A DNA stretch of 7,122 bases from Candidatus Sifarchaeum subterraneum (GTDB lineage Archaea > Asgardarchaeota > Sifarchaeia > Sifarchaeales > Sifarchaeaceae), in the NCBI GenBank assembly GCA_016292335.1, contig JAECRX010000098.1:1-7122 (forward strand), written 5' to 3'. Under the pieces are notes generated by a model that was not told where the DNA came from, searched no databases, and worked only from the letters and a program-made list of their open reading frames with translations. A program made the position numbers and the translations under genes. Below are positions 1 to 5,563 of this stretch, piece by piece. How positions within the stretch are numbered: position 1 is the stretch's first letter; each line of letters starts with the position of its first letter.

Positions 1-16
1 AGAATACTACGAGTAA

Positions 17-454
17 TTACAAAAACGCCCATCAAAATACACTCCTTTTTTTTTTAAGTTGCACTCGTGCTGTTTAATCTCTGACCTACTATTGAAGACA
101 GTGCGCTGTTATGTTATCTGGATGAGCTATCTGAACCCGCAAGTAGGGCCAGTTGTGGGCTGCGGAATAATGAGCGTTCTAAGCCTTTCCCGGAAATCTT
201 TCCACGGCTCAAGTTCTGGATTCCGCAGAGGGGACTTGATCCGAACGAAACGGGGAGTTGCATACATCAACGCAATACGGAAGAACGGATATTTGCAGTA
301 CGACATAGACGGCAAACAGACGGCTGGCTCTCCGAAAAACGCCCAACTTATCGAATCGGTCAAACCTGTGTCCTTTTTCGCAATTCTCTCCCATATAAAT
401 GATGAAGTTTCCTTGCGGAGGGATTTCTATGAAAGAGTTATGCACTTACATTGA
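17..454 (+). pseudogene. C-terminal remnant of an IscB-like (RRXRR/HNH) transposon-associated protein
   Basis: The reading frame is open from just after an in-frame stop at 14-16 to the TGA at 452-454; the first usable start is a TTG at 59. The recognisable part is roughly 230-360: a GFRRGDLIR segment, then a short strand-rich stretch with AIRKNGYLQYDIDG, then a block ending in KNAQLIESVKP. This order (GFRxGDxxR, then xxRxxGxxxxxxxxG, then a closing L-rich block) resembles, from memory, the C-terminal domain of IscB proteins, the Cas9-ancestor nucleases carried by IS200/IS605-type elements. The RuvC-like and HNH parts are absent, so at best this is a dead 3' fragment. Its base composition is visibly richer in GC than the neighbouring genes, which supports foreign origin. 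The last codons (about 375-454) do not look like protein and may be read-through into the element's end. The alternative is a short unknown gene. There is no convincing Shine-Dalgarno before the TTG. Confidence 0.42.
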
Positions 455-1303
455 TTTTTTCAAAGCAAAAGTTACTGCTTGGTTTATATCAGATTTTAAA
501 ACCGTTTTTCGTTGATTATTTTTTGTAATTTTGACTGCTATATTGACTATTTCGATTCCTAAATATTCAATAATGTCTCTTAAGGTTTCAACAGCTGTGG
601 GACTTATTCGTTGGGCTCCTGATTCTTTAATAAGTCTGTAAATTGGAGCTTTTTTTATTTCATGCCTGATTTGCATTAATTTCCATGTTTGGATGAAATC
701 TGTAAGGGCATCGATAATCCTTTTCTCACCTAAGTTTCTCAAATGAGGAGCTAGTTCTAATTGGACTGAATGGATTCCTTTTGTGGGTTTTCCCTGGGAA
801 TCAACAATATCTCCTCCAATGTAACCAGGATGTATTATGAATGCATAATCACTTTTTATGTCATATTTATCAAGGGTATTGCGTAAAAGATCAATATAAT
901 TAGGATCTATTGTGGCTCCACCACGTGTTCCAAAAACAACGTCAATATCTCCTTCAATTCCACTAAGTGGTTTTTCAATGCCATGAATGTCAATAAGTAA
1001 TATTTCTTGATTTTTGGATCTTAATTCCTTGATAAGTTCATTAATTCGGCGTCTAAAAGGAGTGTTCCTTATTTTATGATATGGTAAATTATAATCCATC
1101 ACCGTACGCGATACTGTTGAAATCAGAGCATAAGCCTTCGTATTGTTTGCAATCCGATATGCAATTTCTCCAGTAAATTTATCTGCTTTAGGGCCTTGGG
1201 CGTGGGGCGCAGTTAGAACAATTCCAATTTCACCAGGGATTTCAATATAGCCTTTTATTTTCCATTCTTTCTCTTTGAAGACATTTGTCTCTTGTTTAGC
1301 CAT
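446..1303 (-). CDS. N-formylglutamate amidohydrolase-like enzyme fused to a C-terminal archaeal histone fold
   Basis: A 285-residue protein with two domains in one uninterrupted frame. Residues ~15-210 resemble the FGase/HutG-type zinc amidohydrolases (carboxypeptidase-like fold): TAPHAQGPKAD at 31-41 with likely metal ligand H34, an arginine-rich FRRRINELI at 83-91, DIHG at 105-108 with likely ligand H107, and QLEL at 181-184 with a candidate catalytic E183. Such enzymes hydrolyse amides of glutamate or related acids; the substrate here is unknown. Residues ~218-285 align without gaps to HMf-type histones: APIYRLIKESGAQRIS, then a long central helix, then QRKT and SDINQAV. The HMf residues R10, R19, the RKT loop and the Asp that pairs with its Arg correspond to R223, R232, R265-T267 and D272, so DNA binding and histone dimerisation look intact. 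The ATG at 1303 has GGAAG seven bases upstream. The gene is divergent from the GCS2-type ligase. Both domain calls are strong; the function of the fusion is inference. Confidence 0.88.
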   Translation of the reverse strand: MAKQETNVFKEKEWKIKGYIEIPGEIGIVLTAPHAQGPKADKFTGEIAYRIANNTKAYALISTVSRTVMDYNLPYHKIRNTPFRRRINELIKELRSKNQEILLIDIHGIEKPLSGIEGDIDVVFGTRGGATIDPNYIDLLRNTLDKYDIKSDYAFIIHPGYIGGDIVDSQGKPTKGIHSVQLELAPHLRNLGEKRIIDALTDFIQTWKLMQIRHEIKKAPIYRLIKESGAQRISPTAVETLRDIIEYLGIEIVNIAVKITKNNQRKTVLKSDINQAVTFALKKSM

Positions 1304-1310
1304 TAAGCTA

Positions 1311-1315
1311 CTTCC
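1311..1315 (-). promoter_or_regulatory. Shine-Dalgarno of the amidohydrolase-histone gene
   Basis: GGAAG on the minus strand, seven bases before the ATG at 1303. It fixes the start, and so the N-terminal extension of about 15 residues before the catalytic domain. Confidence 0.6.
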
Positions 1316-1370
1316 ATTGCCGAATTTTCATTGATTGCTAAAATTCAATACAAAATTAATTTTAGTAAAA

Positions 1371-1382
1371 TATTTATAAATA
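1371..1382. promoter_or_regulatory. Palindromic TATA-like element between divergent genes
   Basis: TATTTATAAATA is a perfect 12-base palindrome, so it can serve as a TATA box in either direction. Read rightward it is preceded by GTAAAA, an acceptable archaeal BRE, and would start transcription near 1402, giving a leader of about 225 bases before the ligase gene. Read leftward it would start near 1350, giving a leader of about 45 bases before the amidohydrolase-histone gene; the flank on that side is a poorer BRE. Start sites are estimated from the usual spacing of about 25 bases. Confidence 0.5.
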
Positions 1383-1393
1383 TCGAGCAAGAA

Positions 1394-1560
1394 GAAACAC
1401 CAACTTGTCGGCGTGATGCATCGTGTGTTTCAACAATGTTTTTAAACATGCCACTCCTATACCTCTTGAGTGAATATATCCTGCCCTAGGGACTGCGGGA
1501 CATGAGGCCTGTCTGAGTTATCCGATAGTGATGCTGGAAGCTTGTTGACCCGTCAGCGAG
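1394..1560 (+). other. Intergenic stem-loop cluster: candidate leader RNA or small ncRNA
   Basis: The gene-free stretch 1304-1628 is strongly AT-rich near the amidohydrolase gene but noticeably richer in G and C from about 1400 to 1560. That part holds a chain of self-complementary segments: GAAACAC/GTGTTTC (1394-1400 with 1425-1431), ATGTTT/AAACAT (1437-1442 with 1445-1450), CACTC/GAGTG (1452-1456 with 1468-1472), TCCTGC/GCGGGA (1479-1484 with 1495-1500, one G-U pair), and CTTGTTGA/TCAGCGAG (1541-1548 with 1553-1560, eight pairs including two G-U, CCCG loop). I do not recognise a tRNA, RNase P, SRP RNA or snoRNA-like family. It could be the structured 5' leader of the ligase mRNA, an independent small RNA, or protein-binding DNA. 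The strand is assumed from the ligase gene downstream. No ORF of note lies in the stretch. Confidence 0.35.
1437..1450 (+). promoter_or_regulatory. Second TATA-like/palindromic element before the ligase gene
   Basis: ATGTTTTTAAACAT is an inverted repeat of six-base arms around TT, with a TTTTTAAA core that could act as a TATA box for a rightward start near 1465-1470, about 160 bases before the ligase gene. It could equally be an operator or simply one of the hairpins of the structured region. Confidence 0.25.
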
Positions 1561-1615
1561 AAGTTCACTTTATTTCTTAGATCAATATTTGTAGCCGAGC
1601 AATAATCTACATTTT

Positions 1616-1623
1616 GGATGAGG
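1616..1623 (+). promoter_or_regulatory. Shine-Dalgarno of the GCS2-type ligase gene
   Basis: GGATGAGG ends five bases before a GTG codon at 1629. The ATG inside it (1618) is in another frame, so the GTG is the supported start. Confidence 0.5.
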
Positions 1624-1628
1624 CTTAA

Positions 1629-3101
1629 GTGGAAAAAATAGAAAAAGTTTGTGAAAATTATTCCCTGCTCTGTGGAATAGAGGAAGAAATGTTAATAATT
1701 TCGGAAGATGGAACCCTAGTACCTGTCGCCGATTATGTTATGCGTGCAACTGCAGAACTATTAAACCGTGAAACTGACCGCTTAGAAAGATTACAACTTC
1801 GAATAAGATCACTGGATCCTGAACCCCATCAGGCTCAAATTGAATATGTTACCCTACCGGTGAAATTAGAAGAAGTTCCTGATTGTATAAAAGAAGGTCG
1901 TGAGCTTCTCATTGATGCAATTAATAGTTTAGGATATAAAGCATTTATTCAAAGTCTTCATCCAATTCAAAGCGATCCGCATCCTATGTGTGGCACTCAT
2001 ATAAATATTTCCACTAAACAATCCGAAAAAGGATCTATGACTGCAGAGGAAATGTTATTTGTTTACAATCATTTATGGAATCATTTGCCAGAGCTAATTG
2101 CCCTATCTGCTAATACCCCGATATATAATGGAGAAGAAAATGGGATTATGAGTAATCGGCTCCTTCATAGTACTGTTATGAAACCAAATTCATTTGGAAC
2201 TTTGGAAATCCCAAGTTATCAACCCGCTTTAGTCCAAGAACCTCATTATGGAACTCTTAGATATAGTTTGAAACTTGGAAGACTAGAGGAAGAACCGCAT
2301 GTTATTACCAATCCACGTGGAGATCGTTTGATGGATATTACTCCTCGTGGTCCTTATACGAATATAGATCAAGATAAAGAAGATAGCATTTTTCGCAATC
2401 GAATTGAAATCCGAATATTTGATAATCAACGCAAAATAGAGAGTCTTTTGGACATAGTATCTATCGTAAGTGGACTGACTTTAGAGGCTTTATGTTTTTT
2501 ACAAGATAGAAAGAGAATTAATGCTGAAAGATTCCATTTTGAAAATCGAGAAGAAGCTATCAGAAACGGAATGGATTCCACATTTTTGAAAGAGATAAAC
2601 GGCAGAACTTCTAGAGTGTCAGCTAGAGATCAGATTAAAGAAATGATCAAACGGACTGAAGATCATAGAAAGGCTTTGTCAACCACCCTTTCTACAGATT
2701 TAAGAAATGGGATTCCAGAAGTTGAAGCTAAAAAACCCAAAATGATTGTTAAAGTGGCCACCCCCAAATTCGAAAAATTAAGACAAAAAGGAAGAAGAGT
2801 TGTGACAGTAAGGTTTTCAAGTGCCAGAAGAGGAATTGACCCTAGAACGGATAGGAAATATCGAATTTCGAAAAATCATGAGCTGACTGGAGAGTTACGG
2901 GCTGATTTCAAGTTAACTTACGAGGAACAGAATGGTTTTGTAACTGATTTCAATGAAATATTACTGAAAAACAATCTCTCAGTTCAAAATGTAAAAATTC
3001 CATTAAAAGATGGGGATGAAATATTAGGAGCAATGACAGAAGAAGATTATATGTTTCGAAGGATTTTTAGGAGGCCAAGTTTTCTGGATTTCTTCCGATA
3101 G
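1629..3101 (+). CDS. GCS2/YbdK-type glutamate-cysteine ligase-like carboxylate-amine ligase with C-terminal extension
   Basis: A 490-residue protein. Residues ~10-360 match the GCS2 family of the glutamine-synthetase-like fold, which couples ATP hydrolysis to amide-bond formation between a glutamate-type carboxylate and an amine. Visible motifs in order: GIEEE (16-20), the acidic strand QIEYVTLP (70-77), GTHINIS (122-128), SANTPIYNGEENGIMSNRL (160-178), and the arginine-rich RNRIEIRIFDNQ (256-267). Known members are about 370 residues long. This one carries about 120 more, with a very basic stretch at ~367-415 followed by a mixed alpha/beta-looking tail that I do not recognise. The start is a GTG with GGATGAGG five bases upstream. 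It is divergent from the amidohydrolase-histone gene, an enzyme of opposing chemistry. The true substrate cannot be read from sequence; gamma-glutamylcysteine synthesis is possible but unproven. Confidence 0.85.
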   Translation: MEKIEKVCENYSLLCGIEEEMLIISEDGTLVPVADYVMRATAELLNRETDRLERLQLRIRSLDPEPHQAQIEYVTLPVKLEEVPDCIKEGRELLIDAINSLGYKAFIQSLHPIQSDPHPMCGTHINISTKQSEKGSMTAEEMLFVYNHLWNHLPELIALSANTPIYNGEENGIMSNRLLHSTVMKPNSFGTLEIPSYQPALVQEPHYGTLRYSLKLGRLEEEPHVITNPRGDRLMDITPRGPYTNIDQDKEDSIFRNRIEIRIFDNQRKIESLLDIVSIVSGLTLEALCFLQDRKRINAERFHFENREEAIRNGMDSTFLKEINGRTSRVSARDQIKEMIKRTEDHRKALSTTLSTDLRNGIPEVEAKKPKMIVKVATPKFEKLRQKGRRVVTVRFSSARRGIDPRTDRKYRISKNHELTGELRADFKLTYEEQNGFVTDFNEILLKNNLSVQNVKIPLKDGDEILGAMTEEDYMFRRIFRRPSFLDFFR

Positions 3102-3171
3102 AGAAATATTCGTGGCCAATAAGTAGATAAGCAACCATTAATTCTCTTTCTAAATTCCACTATCCTATCTC

Positions 3172-3248
3172 ACGGTATGGTTTTTAATGCTTTAGTGCCC
3201 TCTTTTCCTCAAATGATTTCTTGCAATTCTATTTCAAACCTATACCGT
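3172..3248. repeat. Long-range inverted repeat in the convergent gap
   Basis: ACGGTATGGTTT (3172-3183) is matched in reverse complement by AAACCTATACCGT (3236-3248), with all 12 bases paired apart from a single extra T. The arms are 52 bases apart. It lies between the stops of the ligase gene (3101) and the geranylgeranyl-reductase gene (3258). It could form a long stem in either transcript, act as a bidirectional end signal, or mark a small inserted element. Confidence 0.45.
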
Positions 3249-3257
3249 TACAAATTC

Positions 3258-4460
3258 TTATTTTGTTTTTATACACTTCTGGACAAATTTCTTGCCCTTA
3301 TTTCGTAAATTAAGGTAAAAATTAAATAGTCTTAGAGACAGAGGAAACTCACAGCGAATTAAATGATCAAAATACTGTTGTCTTCTTCTCTGAAAAAATG
3401 AAGAGATCAATTCGTTGAGAAACAATGAATCTGTGAATTTTCTGATCCTAAGGCTATTTTTCAGACTAGTTCCTATTTCTTTTCTCCACATTCTTTCAAA
3501 ATCAGAGATTTTTCCTTCACCCCTTAGATAGCTTAATATTGCTTCCGCGCCTATTCGCCCAGTAAGTAAAGCGTTAGGGATTCCTGCCCCAATATGAGGC
3601 ATTACGAAGCCTCCAGCATCGCCAATACATAACATATTCTCTCGCTTAGTCACTACCTCCGAAAACGGACCATCGATTGGTACCAACTTTGAGGAAGAAT
3701 TTATGATATGCCCTCCATCCAATTTTTTGGAAGCTATAGGATGCTCTTCAACAAACTTTTGGAAGTAATCTCTTAGTTTAGCACCACTACTAAAACGTTT
3801 GCGTATGCCTAAACCTACATTTGCCATGCGGTTCCCCTTAGGTATAATCCAGGCATACGCCCCTGGTGAATATTCTTTGCCATAGTACATTTGGACTGCA
3901 GTTTCATCTACACTTACATTATCCATGATTGAAACAAAGCATGCAGTAAATTCATAATTTCTATTGCGAAGACCCGCAGCGAGAAGCGATCGTGGACCGT
4001 CAGCTCCGACAATCACAGGGGCTTTAACTTGCTTAATAGTTCCCATGTCTTTCACACGGATGTTCCCATTTACAGAAACACTTATAACAGGGCAACTAAA
4101 CTTTACAATAACGCCAGCGTCCATTGCCCTTTTAATTAAGGCTTGATCATATTTGTCCCGAAAGATAATGTTGCTTTTAAATCTAGCTTTTAGTTTATTG
4201 CCCATTGGATCAATAAGCTCAGCATAATCCGTAACATTTGAGATAGTATTCTTGGGTGGTTCAATTAATTTTTCTGCATCTTTGACTTTAGGAAGTAAAC
4301 GACGCATTTCAGAGGGATGTGGTAACAACTCCCCACATCTAACCGGAAGCCCAACAATTTTCTTTTTCTCAAAAAGTAGAACATCCACATCATTTTCAGC
4401 TAATATTCTAGAAATTGTTGCACCTGCGGGGCCTCCTCCTATCACGATCACATCAGGCAT
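3258..4460 (-). CDS. Geranylgeranyl reductase family FAD-dependent oxidoreductase
   Basis: About 400 residues, the usual family length. It is an FAD enzyme that saturates prenyl double bonds in archaeal ether lipids or in the side chain of respiratory quinones. Counted from the ATG at 4460: GGGPAG dinucleotide motif at 8-13, the RCGE segment with conserved Cys at 42, GADGPR at 152-157, the family signature YAWIIPKG at 202-209 followed by ANVGLG at 213-218, and the second FAD motif GDAGG at 281-285 followed by GAGIPNAL. The C-terminal ~70 residues are basic and may sit at the membrane. Start choice: a GTG at 4481 would overlap the prenyltransferase stop as GTGA and add seven basic residues; the ATG at 4460 gives the normal family N-terminus. 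Neither has a good Shine-Dalgarno, which fits translational coupling to the upstream prenyltransferase gene. The neighbour argues for a prenylated-quinone or similar substrate, but core-lipid reduction is not excluded. Confidence 0.88.
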   Translation of the reverse strand: MPDVIVIGGGPAGATISRILAENDVDVLLFEKKKIVGLPVRCGELLPHPSEMRRLLPKVKDAEKLIEPPKNTISNVTDYAELIDPMGNKLKARFKSNIIFRDKYDQALIKRAMDAGVIVKFSCPVISVSVNGNIRVKDMGTIKQVKAPVIVGADGPRSLLAAGLRNRNYEFTACFVSIMDNVSVDETAVQMYYGKEYSPGAYAWIIPKGNRMANVGLGIRKRFSSGAKLRDYFQKFVEEHPIASKKLDGGHIINSSSKLVPIDGPFSEVVTKRENMLCIGDAGGFVMPHIGAGIPNALLTGRIGAEAILSYLRGEGKISDFERMWRKEIGTSLKNSLRIRKFTDSLFLNELISSFFQRRRQQYFDHLIRCEFPLSLRLFNFYLNLRNKGKKFVQKCIKTK

Positions 4461-4477
4461 TCTACCACATCTTTTTC

Positions 4478-5416
4478 TCACAGTGCGAAAACAAAGTAAT
4501 GAAGTAGAAATCCCAAAGTGAGCAAGAGCCCAGTAAATAAGTGGGTCATAATCGTCAGACCTTGGGCTGGTATTAACTTATGCGTATAAAGATAGTTTTG
4601 GTAAGCAATCTTCATTCCACGAATCGCAAACAGCGGTAAAGTAATGAAACTAATAAGACAAGACAAGGGCAGGAACGAGAAAATAATGCCCAAAGCTATA
4701 GATATATATACGCTAAGGATCAAGCCATGATACACGAGCACTGCTGATAAGGAACGGCCAAGTCTGACGACTAAGTGGTCTTTACCAACATGTTTGTCTG
4801 CAACGTAATCGGGAATTTGATTGATCCAAATTACGGCTGTAATTAATAGAGCTATTGGGATTGAAGCGATCAAAGGAACTATGTCTATTTTCGACGTTTG
4901 TACATAATACGCACCGATAACACAAAGAGGGCCAAAGTTAATACCAATTGCCGCTTCTCCGAGTCCTTTAGAAGCAATGGTTACATAAAAAAAGCCACAC
5001 AATGCACCAATAATCCCAAGTAAAAGCAAGAACCAACCAATTACAAACATGAAATAGAGACCAATAGAAAGGCCTATACTTAGACAAATGAGTGATGCAA
5101 CAAGGACATCATTAGGCTTTAGGATTCCATTACGCAAAAAGTCACTTCCTCCGCTGAATGGAGTAACTTCTTTGTTAATTACATCTGTACCGCTTTTGAA
5201 ATCAAAATAATCGTTGGCCAAATTTGTGCCTGCGTGGAGTGCGATTCCTCCAACTAATGCTAATACAAAATAAAGTGGAAAAAACACATTTTCATAAACA
5301 AGGGCAATACTAGATCCTAGGACTATCGGAATAATTACTGCGGTAAAGAATTTTGGCCTTGTGGCGGAAAACCAAAGTTTTATTGAGGCGTATTTCATAG
5401 GATGAACTTCTGCCAT
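4478..5416 (-). CDS. UbiA-superfamily prenyltransferase, MenA-like
   Basis: An integral membrane protein of 312 residues with about eight or nine hydrophobic helices. Both Asp-rich motifs that bind Mg-prenyl diphosphate are present: NLANDYFDFKSGTD at 65-78 and NQIPDYVADKHVGKD at 199-213. The NDYFD form and the PFSGGSDFLRNG stretch (86-97) after it resemble MenA (1,4-dihydroxy-2-naphthoate polyprenyltransferase) more than GGGP synthase or heme O synthase. Such enzymes join a polyprenyl chain to an aromatic acceptor. The ATG at 5416 has GGTAG six bases upstream. Its stop overlaps, or lies just before, the start of the reductase, so the two are almost certainly co-translated: one adds the chain, the other could saturate it. 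The exact aromatic acceptor cannot be determined, so no gene symbol is given. Confidence 0.87.
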   Translation of the reverse strand: MAEVHPMKYASIKLWFSATRPKFFTAVIIPIVLGSSIALVYENVFFPLYFVLALVGGIALHAGTNLANDYFDFKSGTDVINKEVTPFSGGSDFLRNGILKPNDVLVASLICLSIGLSIGLYFMFVIGWFLLLLGIIGALCGFFYVTIASKGLGEAAIGINFGPLCVIGAYYVQTSKIDIVPLIASIPIALLITAVIWINQIPDYVADKHVGKDHLVVRLGRSLSAVLVYHGLILSVYISIALGIIFSFLPLSCLISFITLPLFAIRGMKIAYQNYLYTHKLIPAQGLTIMTHLFTGLLLTLGFLLHYFVFAL

Positions 5417-5422
5417 TTCTCA

Positions 5423-5427
5423 CTACC
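5423..5427 (-). promoter_or_regulatory. Shine-Dalgarno of the prenyltransferase gene
   Basis: GGTAG (within GGTAGTGAG) on the minus strand, six bases before the ATG at 5416. It favours this start over the ATG six codons further in. Confidence 0.5.
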
Positions 5428-5469
5428 TTTATTTTTTCGGTTAATCATTTCCTCAATTTATCATCAAAT

Positions 5470-5480
5470 CTATAATAAAT
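5470..5480 (-). promoter_or_regulatory. Possible TATA box for the prenyltransferase-reductase pair
   Basis: The 147-bp gap before the prenyltransferase contains ATTTATTATAG on the minus strand, about 60 bases before the ATG, giving an expected leader of about 30 bases. A second AT-rich candidate (ATTTAAACTT, 5491-5500) lies a little upstream. The gap is long for this otherwise tight group, so an internal promoter is plausible. Confidence 0.35.
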
Positions 5481-5530
5481 CTGCCGGATTAAGTTTAAAT
5501 GCAGACATATGAACAGGCATAAATGATTGT

Positions 5531-5546
5531 AGTTTATTCATAAACT
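5531..5546. repeat. Perfect palindrome after the FAD-protein gene
   Basis: AGTTTAT-TC-ATAAACT has seven-base arms around two bases. It lies 18-33 bases past the stop of the FAD-protein gene and upstream of the prenyltransferase promoter region. There is no T-run after it on the minus strand, so an operator is as likely as an end-of-transcript hairpin. Confidence 0.35.
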
Positions 5547-5563
5547 TTTCGCTTTTCACAAAT

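Noticed and set aside
46..55. Run of ten T as a transcription terminator
   Set aside because: It could end a plus-strand transcript entering from the left, but no gene is visible upstream to terminate, so it is not called.
127..445. Two 78-codon minus-strand frames opposite the IscB-like remnant
   Set aside because: Their sequences look like antisense readings, with no ribosome-binding site and no recognisable motif.
446..1303. The histone part as a separate neighbouring gene joined by a sequencing error
   Set aside because: The frame is continuous, the linker between ~205 and 218 reads as normal protein, and the internal ATG has only a weak ribosome-binding site. Read-level checking is still proposed in the findings.
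1440..1580. Possible tRNA, SRP RNA, RNase P RNA or C/D-box RNA in the hairpin-rich intergenic stretch
   Set aside because: No T-loop or acceptor pairing for a tRNA, no conserved RNase P or SRP motifs. The CTGA and TGATG words present do not form a proper C/D arrangement. Kept only as an unnamed structured region.
3964..4521. Plus-strand frames opposite the reductase gene (3964-4146 and 4252-4521)
   Set aside because: They are antisense to a well-supported conserved gene and show no family features.
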